DNA from: Stictocephala bisonia
Taxonomy: Eukaryota; Arthropoda; Insecta; Hemiptera; Membracidae
Assembly: GCA_035578905.1 (NCBI GenBank)
Contig: JAQJVL010000003.1
Span: 8,020,509 to 8,084,508 of the forward strand
Length of the DNA: 64,000 bases
Direction: 5' to 3'
The notes below the pieces were generated by a model. It saw nothing but the letters and a program-made list of their open reading frames with translations, was not told where the DNA came from and did no database searches. Each line of letters starts with the position of its first letter. Position 1 is the stretch's first letter. The translations under genes were made by a program, and so were the position numbers. Shown one piece after another: positions 53,945-64,000 of the stretch.

Positions 53945-55532
53945 GTATCACTGACTAGAGGAAAAATAAGACTGCCCACTAATTAGGGTCCCATGAAACC
54001 TTTTTGCCTGTCCAGTTTCTGTCTCTTCAACACATACTGAAGGTACTCGTAATAGCTAAACTATACTATTCAACCTAGATAGCAGCACAGATGTGTGTTT
54101 ACAGCAAATGCATTGCTTTAGTTTGTTTCTATAGTCAATAGCATTATACAACGATATTGAAAATATGTTATTATAAAATTTGGATTATTGAAATGAAATA
54201 TGTGTAAGTTAAATCCAGTCACAATTGTAACACTTTTCAAATAAAAAGTGTAATTAGAACTAAATAATTTAAGTGTAGAGAACTAAATAAATGTAAATAA
54301 TAAATAAAAGTTTAAATAAATGTAGACAGTTGGAAAGTCTTTGTTTCTTCAAATAACACACTAATATTGCACATCGAAGTTAAATCAATTCCAGGTAAAT
54401 CAATTAACACACCAATTAACCACAAAGCATGCCATATTTTTATTATCTTAATTAACAAGTATTTTTTACAAATTTTAGTATACAAAAAAATTTCAAAGTA
54501 AATGAATGTCTCTAAACAGAAAGAAAGAATAATGTTTAAGCAATTGAAATGTGATAACAAATATCTTTTGGTCATTTTTAATATAAATGATATGAGAATA
54601 AAAATGTTCATGTTAATAACCAATAAATGTGTTCTTAATTTTTATTTTTACTTCTTAGGTTTTATCAACTAGAGTTTGTGGTAGAAAATTTACCTCTTTG
54701 CCAGGCCTTTACGTTTTCTCACTGTCTTTATCATTGCAAGTTTTATTGAAGACAAATTTTGAAATAAATGGTTTTTTGTAACAATGACTATAATTATCCA
54801 TCAAAACTGCTGATTCATGCATGCATCTTAAATCTGGCTTTTAGTTGATAACTTTGAGAGGTATTGTTTTATTAGAACTTAGCTCTAATTGTTTGGAATT
54901 GGAATATGTTCAAAAAGGTAAGATAACATTAAAAATTAAAACAGATTCAAAGGTCAAATTCTGGCATTTCTATCCAAGTTTAAACATCGAGCACCAAATA
55001 ACTACAGCAAACTACATATTAATTTAGTTATACTTACAGAAAGAATGTGATAAATAATAGATACGAGCATTAGACTTAATAACTGCATCAGTATTTTAAT
55101 CTGATTCCAAGCCAAATACATAACAAAATTCTTTAGAAGGACACAACATTCCTGTTTAGTTGAGATATTGAGTGGATACTGTGCATGTTCAGTGTCATAT
55201 TTATCATAAAGAAGTCACAAATCAAAACTCATTTCTATTCCTGTGTATAATTTTACTATCATTGATAAAAAGGATAATCTGATTTAGGTCAATGTTTAGC
55301 AGTCTAATTATTGAATTAACAGGCCAACTATTCATCATAAATCAAATCACTATTACAGTTTTATAATTTTTCTTTGCTTGAAAACAAAACCTAAAATAAA
55401 ACTTTGCTCTGCTTAATTTTTTTTTTAAATACTCATAATGCTGCGTGTGTATTTTGAGACAAACTACACACCAGTTTTAAATCTGTTTATCCTACTAAAG
55501 CCCATATGAATAATGACTTTTACTTAAGAAAA
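53945..55532. other. AT-rich intergenic DNA
   Basis: No gene or repeat family was recognised. Short ORFs here show no family motif. Confidence 0.45.
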
Positions 55533-56237
55533 GCCCAATGTCCTCTTTTAAAGGACATTATGTCAGATTATTGTACGACCCGAATGATAAAGGACTTTTC
55601 TCAGGTGAAACCCATTATGTTACTATTATATAAAAATGTAATGGTGTCTGTGTGTGTTACTCAATAACGCAAAAACTACTGAACCCATTCATCTAACATT
55701 TTGCATGAACATTCTTAGGGTCTCTGGTTAACACATAGGCCTATCTTTATTTTTAAATTCCATCAAGAAACCACCCCAGGGGTTCTAATAAGTATAAATG
55801 CAATCCCTAAGGCAATACCAATTTGACAATAAATTGTTTATAATAGTTTTCATTAATCAGCTGTTGGAATAAACAACTTACATAGTTATGAAGTAAATAC
55901 CGGACCAAACCTAACCACTAGTAGACGTAACTATAAAAGACGGTATGTATCACAATGAGGATGCGTAGTAGACTGGGACGTTACATGGGCGAAATCACCT
56001 GGTTTGATTATACTTTTATAAGTATAATCATGAAAACTATGATAAGACCCAGAGGAATTTCATGAGAGTACAATCCTATTTTCTAATTGAAACACATCAA
56101 CTTAAGTATTTTAAAAACTTCAAAAATGTTGAACAAAATATACAAGTTTTTTTCTGTATTTGACGTCCTTAAAAAAATGACGCTGGGTCATAGCATAATT
56201 TGAAGGAAAAATAACCAAACCATTTTTACTACTCAAT

Positions 56238-56266
56238 CATGGCCGTCTCTAGTAGAAGGCCGCGGC
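56238..56266. repeat. P element left TIR
   Basis: A 29-bp arm, perfectly complementary to 59599-59627. The motif TGGCAACGCTGCA 9 bp further in is matched on the other side by TGGCAACGCCGCA (inverted). Confidence 0.95.
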
Positions 56267-56548
56267 ATTAGATGTGGCAACGCTGCATTGCTGGCCGGCT
56301 ATTGTCTAGTGAGTGTTAGTGGCTGTTTACGTTCTGTGATTCGCACTTATTGTAATGAAAAAGCAATTTAATTATTTTTAACATGTGTATATTTCATTGA
56401 CATCTATACGCATAAAGTAAGGTAATTAATAATAACGCATTTACGAGTAAATATACTTTATTAAAACCATTGAATACGGTGACAACACTTGGGCTTATTT
56501 ATAAACAATTACCTCAGTAAACCTATTGCAACAACAAAACCTTATAAA

Positions 56549-59443
56549 CTAAGAGAGAATGACAATTTTTCTTTGATTGGTATGACGTGTGTGTGCGTTT
56601 CTTACCTTTGTGTAGTTGTTTAGTAAAATGTTACTCATAGTGAGTACAATATTTGTTAATATATCTTTTACCTTTACCCCACAAACACAAATATTTTCAG
56701 ATGTTTCCTTTAAATCAATGTCATAGGAAACTGCCAATAAACTTAATTGTTGGACAACAATTCGTTGGTTGTTGCATTTTAAAAAGTGCTTTTCATATTC
56801 GTCTGAAACTAGAACTTGCATAATGCCGGCTACATGTTTGCACACAGATATTATAAAATCAGAAGGCACAGATAGACCACCCCTGTTTATATCATTAAAA
56901 TACTTGTCATTTGAATTTTCACTCGTTCTTAGTAAATTCAAACACTCTTCACATGTTAGTTTTGAACATTGCTTAAAAGCTATATACCCACAAGCATAAA
57001 TGAAACCTGATTCATCAAACTGGATGTTCTCTACATACGGTTCATCTAATACTTCATAAAATATATCCTCAAGAACAACTTTGCTTGGTGGCGTTTTATT
57101 TTTAACTGGCAGATTTACTTCAGAATCTAAAGAGGATATTATCGTTTCCTTACAAAATTTAATTTCCCTGTACCTAGCTGAATGGAGACCAAGTACACTC
57201 TTTAATCTGATTTTCTTTTCAGCTTCCAGCACCTGAGTTACGGAAATAGTGTAGTTTCCGCCTGTTAACTGTCGGTATTGACCAAACCGAGATTCTAGTT
57301 GATCCGTCTGAAATTTTCCAGTTAATACATAGGAAGGCTTAACATTATTAATTAAATAAATAATCATTTCCCGCATCACGTAAGTAGTTTGATAAAGAGC
57401 ATCGTATGTTTCATCTGTCAGGCATTGTCTGGTAGGATTTTTTTTATCTTGTGTTTTCCAGGTTGACAGCCAATTGAGAAAACCTTGAAAAAATATTAAC
57501 AGTTTATCCATTACGTTTGTAAAAGGCTTCTGAAGGGGGTTACGTTTAAAAACGTTAGTTAGAGGCCGCCTAACATTAACAATGGTCCACCACATAAGAA
57601 TTATTTTTAAAAACAGAGCGGTACCTTTGAAATCATATTTCTGTAGAGCAGCTAGTGTAGATTCATGAAAGACAATTGTAACAAGTGAAACTTTCTGACG
57701 TTGAAAGGAATTGGGAAACAATGACTTAAATGTAAGTTTAGGTGCTGATTTAATTAACATGTGTGATTCGGTTTTGAAAATCTTCCTCAAGTCCTCAAAC
57801 TTTGCTTCTAATGACATTTCAAAAACCGGATTACCATTAACGCAAGTTACAACATCATCGGAAAATGATTCTAAATCTTCCCAGACAGGGAAGACAAATG
57901 ACTTGGGCAGTCCACTTAGATTAAGCCAGTTGTTCCTAATGTTTTTAAGTATATGAACACTATCGTACATAACAAAAGTTTTTATCGGATTGCCATGAAT
58001 CTGAAAATAGTACTTACTTTCAGAATTTTTTGTTAATTCCTTAAACATTGTTCGGTTCAGTGCGTTGTTGTCAGATATTATGGAAACAATAGTAAACCCA
58101 CAATCCCGAACCATTTGTATAACCTCTTTTGTGTAATCTGCAAGCTGTAACCCTTTTAACTGTACAACAGGAACTAATTTTATAACTTCTTTAAAATTAC
58201 CAAAAGCTGAACTTATCAGAAAAGCGACAACTGTCTTGGCTAAGTCACCAGATGCATTAGCAGCCGCACCAAATAAATGTCCACTTTTAAAATCTAATGC
58301 CTGTTTCACATGTATTTCATCTACCTGTATATTTACAAACTTTTCAATATCTGACAGATTTTTCACCATTTTTCTTAAAAAGTTATTATTTTCTGGATCT
58401 GTATTTGGAGAAACTGCTAAGGAAGTGGAAAGTTTTTGTAAAACTCTGGGATGGGGTAGTGATAAAATATTATTACACCTCATTGCACTATAACATTTGA
58501 CGGATTGCATATAAATTAAAAAGGCATTTAATATTGTATTAGTACTGTACCTAGGTTTATTTTGAAATATAATTACAAACTGTTCATGTATGAACTGCAC
58601 TTTCTTAAGAATATTTTCTGTTGTTTCATTGTGTTTGTTTTCTAGCTCAGTTTGCAAACTATTCATCAAACTTTTTATTTGTATATATAAGTGATTTATA
58701 CAATCTTTTGTTGAAAAAAAATTGTTACAAAATTCAATCGCCTGTAATAGTTGCTCCCATTTACGTAATGTAGATGTTTGAAAAATTACTGCATTGTTAG
58801 ACACGACATCTGAGTTAGGAATTATACCACCATTAATATGCATTTCAACTAACAATTCATTGCTAATCCTAATACTAGAGCTTATTTTAGGTGTGTTTGT
58901 TAAATCCAATTTATATAAAATAACATAGTTTTCACCAATACTCACACTCCAGCCTTTCTTGTAGTCTTTTATTCTTTCCTGCACGTGTGTGATGAGACAC
59001 TCAAATGTTCCAACATTGTTCGCTTCCTCAGCAGCGCGCTCCTCTTTTTCTGCAGCCAACTTTCTTCTTTTCTTTTCTTCTTCTCTCCTTTCTTCAGGCG
59101 ACTTCCTTTTCTTGACGTTTTGTTTGGTAAGATAAAGTGGTAAATTCGGGAACACTTTGGGAATAGCTCCAGGACATAAAACAGGGTTTCTACGCGGGAA
59201 TTCGTTAAGCTTTCCTTCTCCATCCTTATATTTTTCTTGTAAACTAATATCTTCTGGCAAAAAATGTTTTATGCAGACACAAGAGTGTTTTGTGGGTTGC
59301 CATTCGGCACGTGGTATGGCTCGCGTCCACTGGTCTCTTAACTCTGGGTCCTTGGGAAATCTAAACACAGTCACATGACCCTCTGTTTTAAGCACTGAAC
59401 GGTAGTTTGAATTACAATTCGGCACTATACAAGACTTTGGCAT
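56549..59443 (-). CDS. P-type transposase with THAP domain (THAP9-like)
   Basis: This 964-residue single-exon ORF has an N-terminal THAP zinc finger (Cys5, Cys10, then Cys57 and His60, with FRFP and HFLPED), which in P elements binds DNA near the ends. A charged helix (about 115-142) follows. The RNase H-like catalytic region has candidate acidic residues Asp375 (VDEIHVKQ), Asp458 (IISDNNALN) and Asp494 (YDSVHILKNIRN), with an inserted domain after it and a late Glu717 in TDQLESRFGQYRQLTGG. A Cys-rich stretch (CSKLTCEECL) lies near the end. The length is close to THAP9-type proteins. No stop or frameshift is visible, and the ORF sits cleanly between TIRs. A domesticated host gene is unlikely because of those TIRs. 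Confidence 0.9.
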   Translation of the reverse strand: MPKSCIVPNCNSNYRSVLKTEGHVTVFRFPKDPELRDQWTRAIPRAEWQPTKHSCVCIKHFLPEDISLQEKYKDGEGKLNEFPRRNPVLCPGAIPKVFPNLPLYLTKQNVKKRKSPEERREEEKKRRKLAAEKEERAAEEANNVGTFECLITHVQERIKDYKKGWSVSIGENYVILYKLDLTNTPKISSSIRISNELLVEMHINGGIIPNSDVVSNNAVIFQTSTLRKWEQLLQAIEFCNNFFSTKDCINHLYIQIKSLMNSLQTELENKHNETTENILKKVQFIHEQFVIIFQNKPRYSTNTILNAFLIYMQSVKCYSAMRCNNILSLPHPRVLQKLSTSLAVSPNTDPENNNFLRKMVKNLSDIEKFVNIQVDEIHVKQALDFKSGHLFGAAANASGDLAKTVVAFLISSAFGNFKEVIKLVPVVQLKGLQLADYTKEVIQMVRDCGFTIVSIISDNNALNRTMFKELTKNSESKYYFQIHGNPIKTFVMYDSVHILKNIRNNWLNLSGLPKSFVFPVWEDLESFSDDVVTCVNGNPVFEMSLEAKFEDLRKIFKTESHMLIKSAPKLTFKSLFPNSFQRQKVSLVTIVFHESTLAALQKYDFKGTALFLKIILMWWTIVNVRRPLTNVFKRNPLQKPFTNVMDKLLIFFQGFLNWLSTWKTQDKKNPTRQCLTDETYDALYQTTYVMREMIIYLINNVKPSYVLTGKFQTDQLESRFGQYRQLTGGNYTISVTQVLEAEKKIRLKSVLGLHSARYREIKFCKETIISSLDSEVNLPVKNKTPPSKVVLEDIFYEVLDEPYVENIQFDESGFIYACGYIAFKQCSKLTCEECLNLLRTSENSNDKYFNDINRGGLSVPSDFIISVCKHVAGIMQVLVSDEYEKHFLKCNNQRIVVQQLSLLAVSYDIDLKETSENICVCGVKVKDILTNIVLTMSNILLNNYTKVRNAHTRHTNQRKIVILS

Positions 59444-59598
59444 CCTCGTCAGCTACTTCAGTTACAGTTGACTAAATAATTATTAAGTTTTGGATCAAAG
59501 ACAGAGCAAAAACAAGCGCGCGTGCACTGTTCACCATGCGGCTACAGCGGAATGGCGGGCGGCACTAGCCCACCAGTGCGGCGTTGCCAATTCTCCTC

Positions 59599-59627
59599 GC
59601 CGCGGCCTTCTACTAGAGACGGCCATG
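59599..59627. repeat. P element right TIR (transposase 5' side)
   Basis: Perfect inverse of the left TIR, 156 bp upstream of the transposase ATG (59443). The intervening sequence must hold the promoter. Confidence 0.95.
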
Positions 59628-60534
59628 ACTCAATGCACAAACCCCTTAATGATATTTGTACACTTTTAACCAGGTAACTAGAAAAACTAAGAATAACACC
59701 AGTTTACTCATCGAATGTAATATAAGAGTTTCTGTCTGCCATTAGGCAAAGGTAAATTCTACACTATTGACAAAAAACACTGTCTTTTTTAGCGTTTTGG
59801 CTTTTGGCATCTTGATTGTTTCCTACCTCTAATACAAGGCATTCTATGAGAGCAAAATCGTTTCAAAGGCAGTTAATTTTTAGGTTGCTTTCCTTGAGGC
59901 CAGGATACAATTTTTCCTCTTCTGGGGACCACAAAGAATCTTCACTTTCCGAAGCGATTGCACTGGCTTCAATTAAGTATTCTCCAAACTCAAGTTTATA
60001 TTTTTGTAATTTTGTTACTTTTTTTGACCAGTGATTCAATTTTTACTTGTCCTCTCTGTAACTTAGCCAAGAATAACTAATTTCTAGGTCAGATAAGTGC
60101 ATAATATTGTCCTCTTCTGTTTCTTCACGGTCCATTTTTGCCTATTCAAAAATATCCCCATCATCACTATCATATATATCCATATCAGAACCATCCACCC
60201 ATGCCAAGATATCACTGACAGTTTAAACTGCACCATTAAAAGCCATATTTTAATAAAGCTAATATAAGTGCTTAATTTCCTTTTAAAAGAACACCATATT
60301 TTGTAGCTTTTAAAAGGACATTACAATTTGACGTGTTACCATGGATTATATAAGTGTGTTGAAATTCCAACTGTTACTTAAAATGTTACTTTAGTACTAA
60401 CTAAATACATTAAATAGATTTAAAAGTTAGGAACAAATGTAAAAGTACTTACAAACAGGTTTAAATTGCCTTATTTTGTTCCTTGGTATTTCCATTCTTC
60501 TTAAAACTTACACATATAAACAACAACTAATAAT

Positions 60535-61380
60535 AAATAAATCAATCTTTATTGTCATATAACGTTTCAAGTTATAGCACAGCTATAAAACAGATGACAT
60601 TGTCAATAAAACAAACCTTACCTGGTCAAATAATATAAATAATGACCAACTAATAAACAGGCAATAGAGCTGATATTTTATCATTGGCTAAAACTTATAG
60701 TCCTAGTCAAACATAAAAATAAAAAAAAATACAAACAGTAATACAGTAAAAAAGCGTCATTCAAAAACTCACTGACTTTGTAGTATGTTTTACTTAGTAA
60801 CAGGTCCTTAATGTTGTCTCTGATTGCATTTGAACATACTGATGCTTTGATATTTGGAGGTAATTTGTTAAAAAACTTCCTACCCATATAGGCTGGTGTT
60901 TTTTCTGCCAGTTTTAAATTATGCCTGGGGTACTGAAAGTTTGTTTTAAATCTAGTGTTATAATCGTGCTGAGTGTTTTCATTAAAAAGGCTGTCATAGT
61001 TAGATTGTACACATAGCAGTGTTTTGAAAATTATTAAATTTGGTACGGTCAACATTTGTAATTTTTGAAAAATAGGTTTGCATGAAGTTTTCCATGATGA
61101 AAAAGTCATTATTCTAAGAAATTTTTTCCGGATTTTAAGGACTTTATCTATATTAGATGAAAATCCCCAGAACTCAATACCATATTGTAGGATAGAATAA
61201 AAGTAAGCATAATAAATCATTAAACGTGTTTTTAAATCTATTGTATGTCTCAAAATAAGCATTTGAAAACAAGCTGAATTTAATTTTCTTAAAACTGTTT
61301 GAATGCATATAGACCAATTTAAGTGTGAATCAAGTTCCAAGCCCAAACATTTTGTACTAATACTAATAGAAAATTTCTGG
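60535..61380 (-). pseudogene. LINE 3' fragment, RT C-terminus
   Basis: Open on the minus strand for 221 residues: MGLELDSHLNWSICIQTVLR, YYAYFYSILQYGIEFWG, IRKKFLRIMTFSSWKTSCKP, HDYNTRFKTNF, KTPAYMGRKFFNKLPPNIK. This is the thumb and C-terminal end of a CR1/Jockey-type ORF2, family distinct from LINE-A to LINE-C. The 3' end lies at about 60537 with AATAAAGATTGATTTATT (minus). It is 5'-truncated at about 61380. Confidence 0.78.
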
Positions 61381-61694
61381 TTCTCTAATTTGCTTAATGC
61401 TTAATCTGGTTCTCTAATGCTTAAATAACATAAGGCTTTTAACAGCATTGCCAACCTCCAGGCCAGCAATCAAATGGTATTATCTGCAACACCACTAAAA
61501 ACAATGTCTTTTTAAAAGGACACTAGGTTTTAAGTGAAAAAAGTAATTTTCCCTTTTGGTTTTACAGCAGTATAAGTAATTGTCCTTTTACAAAGACACT
61601 GGGCTGTACCTGATAATAAAGCAATTTTTTTCTCTAGGTCTTATGGCCATATTAATTTGTATCCTTTTTAAAGGATGCCAGCTTTTAGAAAGTT

Positions 61695-62168
61695 TATGTT
61701 CTACCCATACTTGTACAGTGGTATAACCTTCCTGCCCACCCATTCATAGAGGGTGTATTGACCCACCTGTCTACTCATACATGTACAGTGGTATGATCCT
61801 CCCACCCACCCATACATACAGTGGTATTGACCCGCCCTTCTATCAATACATGTACAACGGTATGACCTTCCTACACAACCAAACACAAACTGTGGTATTG
61901 ACATCTACCAAATTTATGTACAGTGGTACGCCTATCCATACACGAACAGTGGCATTAACCCATCCACCCATCCATACACGTACAGTGTTATTGACCCATC
62001 CGTCTATTCATACATGTACAGTGGTATGACCCTACTGCCCATCCATACACGAACAGTGGTATTGATCCACTCGTCTACCATACACGAACAGTGGTATGAC
62101 CCATCTGTCTACCCATACATGTAGAGTGGTATGACCCTAATATCCATCCATATACGAACAGTGGAATT
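61695..62168. repeat. Minisatellite with ACAGTGGTAT core
   Basis: There are about a dozen copies of a 30-45-bp unit (CCATACA[C/T]G[T/A]ACAGTGGTAT plus a CCCACCC-type spacer), with alternating longer and shorter forms. The same unit occurs twice near the left edge (about 122-178). Confidence 0.9.
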
Positions 62169-62439
62169 GTGTGCATATTTCAATCTTCAGCCAAAACTAA
62201 CCACCCAAAACCACTGTTATTTGTGGCTGGAAGAGTGATTCTTTATTATGCACTATAGATATGGTATGTAGGAAGCTAAGTTCACTATAGATATGGTATG
62301 TCGGAAGAGCTATGACGATTGAAAGTGGTTGTTTTGCAAAAAAATTATACATATTTCATAATATTCTTGGGGATTTATCCAGTTTTGTGTTTTTTATGGG
62401 TCTACAAGTCAAACAAAGGCTGTCATAAAATCTCTGGCA
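62169..62439. other. Spacer with a short direct repeat
   Basis: CACTATAGATATGGTATGT occurs at about 62251 and 62283 as a short tandem duplication. Nothing else was seen. Confidence 0.6.
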
Positions 62440-62588
62440 AGTTTTTTTAACTTCACTCCTCAGTTCACATGGGCCTACAGGCCTGTGCGTGAACTTTATA
62501 CAACGAGTGAAGTACTGGCCATCAAAGGGGAACCTTGGACCTTGCATTCCGCGGTCCGTAGCTTTAACCACTGAGCCACCACGCCGGC
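62440..62588 (-). repeat. tRNA-derived SINE (second family)
   Basis: Read on the minus strand: CCGGCGTGGTGGCTCAGTGG, TTAAAGCTACGGACCGCGG, then GTTCACGCACAGGCC and CTGAGGAGTGAAGTTAAA. Same family and orientation as 30150-30313. Box A is well preserved. Confidence 0.7.
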
Positions 62589-62834
62589 AAAAAGTTCAAA
62601 TAGTATTTTTGGTTAATAAGTAGTATGAGTGAAAATATACAATTAGATAGACTGATTGGATCCAGAAACACTGATTTCTTATAGTAGAGATTATTCTTGA
62701 GAGTTCATGGATTTTGTGCAATAAGATGAGTAAATTTTTGAAAGTTTGGAAAGAAGGGAAATGGCCTATTTGTTTATATGTTTATATACTAGAATAGACT
62801 TAAATAGATGCAAAATTGATTTATTCATTTATTA

Positions 62835-63110
62835 CGACTATTGTCAAGATATGGACATATATGAGGGTAGATGAACAAGTTCAGTTTTAGTTACTAACTA
62901 AGATCATTTGTTCCTAAGAAATAGCCATTTATTTATAGCCCAACAGCCAGGACAATTGAGAGACTTAAACCCTACACCTTAACATGGAATCTGAACCACA
63001 TAGTATTGGTATAATTTTTCGGCTAACTGAAAAGCTTGGTACTCAATTCTCTTACCTAGTCAATATCCAAACCATGACCACCACCTAATATGGATACTCT
63101 AGACGTATCT
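62835..63110 (-). repeat. SINE body, degenerate copy
   Basis: It shares TTGTCAAGATATGGACATAT, TATAGCCCAACAGCCAGG and the AATCTGAACCACATAGTATT region with the long-head SINE, in the same orientation. It is more diverged than 484-930 and 31671-32115. Confidence 0.6.
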
Positions 63111-64000
63111 AATTCAAAATCACAGAAAAAGTGACTGTTAAATACGAATCTAATAATAGTAAAGTGGTTGTCTACTAATAAACAAACTCAGATACTGTTG
63201 GAAATGTTTAATATTTGGTTGATAGTGTGGAAACTTTATTTATAAAAAATGGTCAATACAACTGTCCGAATAAAATTATGAAAATTATGAATGAAAAGAA
63301 TGCAAGTTATGTACTTTCTTTCTTAATAAACCGCATTAACAAATTTAATTTTTTTAATTTCACAAATATTTTATTAATTTACAGAAAGGCTTACTTAACT
63401 CACCTATTCTTCATTCCCAGTTGGAATGATGAGATTGTTATTACATTTCAAGTTCAATGCAACCTTTGATCAAAAATGTTATCATACCAGCTTAGTCCCA
63501 AAAATGGGAATTATAATAAAAGTTAGTCAGTCAACATATAACATTGCGTGCGTACATAAAAATATACATATGACATATAAATACTAGTATAACGTTACGT
63601 ACATGAATCATGTGTACACAAATTAACTCTCATGATCTTTCAAATTGTTTTAATTATATTTATGAAATGTATACAAAAGAAAGATAACTCTTCAGAATGT
63701 GATGACAGTTTACACACGTTATGATAGCAGCTATATTGTGCCACTACATAAATTATGAAGTATGAAATATTATAAAAATAATTTTGTATGAGCATGATTT
63801 TTCAATACTAATTTACACTGAAATTAACACAATTTCCCCCACAAACAATAGATAATCTATATTTAAGATTCATAATAACATTCATTCACCCCTCAAAAAA
63901 TCAGTACAAAATATAAAGTCAAATAATTTATTGATAAAATGTATTAACCATAGATTTGCAGTCAACAGCATTGAAACCATACAATTCAAATATTTCAACA
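63111..64000. other. Right edge, AT-rich, nothing recognised
   Basis: No gene or repeat was recognised. The 84-residue frame at 63215-63469 lacks family motifs and coding character. Confidence 0.45.

Larger units (their letters stand above)
56238..59627 (-). mobile_element. P-type DNA transposon, complete
   Basis: The 3390-bp element has 29-bp perfect TIRs at 56238-56266 and 59599-59627 (starting CATGGCCGTCTCTAGTAGAA). A further imperfect match inward includes TGGCAACGC[C/T]GCA, making TIRs of about 60 bp. The direct flank ACTCAAT is present on both sides (56231-56237 and 59628-59634). CATG termini and a 7-8-bp duplication fit the P superfamily. It contains a single uninterrupted transposase ORF and looks autonomous. 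Confidence 0.9.
55533..61604. mobile_element. Candidate older TIR element hosting the P element
   Basis: GCCCAATGTCCTCTTTTAAA at 55533 and the inverted GCCCAGTGTCTTTGTAAAAG ending at 61604 match at most positions over 28 bp. On the minus strand, 59830-60246 encodes an acidic stretch (SDILAWVDGSDMDIYDSDDG, EETEEDNIMHLSDLEISY) like the N-terminus of piggyBac-type transposases. The P element and a LINE fragment lie inside. No clear target duplication was seen, so class and ends are tentative. Confidence 0.35.

Noticed and set aside
56549..59443. A domesticated host THAP9 gene
   Set aside because: It lies between perfect terminal inverted repeats with a shared flank, so it is a transposon gene.

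Overview
This is AT-rich nuclear DNA from an animal, almost certainly an arthropod and probably an insect. The basis is small GT-AG exons separated by long introns, an insect-type microsomal cytochrome P450 of the CYP2 clan, CR1/Jockey-superfamily LINEs, tRNA-derived SINEs, a P-type THAP transposase, and Tigger, PIF/Harbinger and Crypton-like elements. I see no prokaryotic operon, CRISPR array, rRNA gene or convincing functional tRNA gene.

The host gene is one P450 on the + strand. Nine coding exons can be joined with consistent splice sites and phases (8595-8682, 11418-11654, 14200-14351, 28398-28634, 33092-33206, 38690-38870, 39346-39463, 41915-42056, 50434-50615). They give a complete 483-residue protein with membrane anchor, WxxxR, I-helix, ExxR, PERF and Cys heme-loop motifs. 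The gene spans 42 kb because its introns are packed with mobile DNA. A second, nearly identical last exon lies upstream at 3577-3758 in a matching flank, so a tandem paralogue probably ends at the left side of the window. Comparing the two copies shows several later insertions directly.

Intron 3 carries LINE-A (about 16250-28300, + strand). Its ORF1 begins with an HDGF/LEDGF-like PWWP domain. Its ORF2 is split by a 6634-bp TIR element (19673-26306, TA target duplication) that carries exons of a DUF4806 gene and a promoter-like region. Intron 4 holds LINE fragments and SINEs. Intron 5 holds LINE-B (34228-36967, + strand, almost intact reverse transcriptase). Intron 7 holds a deleted PIF/Harbinger element with its MADF gene and transposase start. 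Intron 8 holds LINE-C (46740 to 42480, minus strand, ORF1 with a PHD-like finger) and a Crypton-like tyrosine recombinase relic with an internal duplication.

Downstream of the P450 are a Harbinger-type MITE, a Tigger relic (53004-53942), and a complete-looking P-type element (56238-59627) with 29-bp perfect TIRs and an uninterrupted 964-residue THAP transposase. The P element seems nested in an older TIR element (about 55533-61604). Then come a LINE 3' fragment, a minisatellite and more SINEs.

The most unusual items are the LINE-A PWWP ORF1 (with a related LINE-C ORF1 that has a PHD-like finger instead), the gene-carrying TIR element, and the apparently intact P element. All family assignments come from reading motifs; no database search was run.
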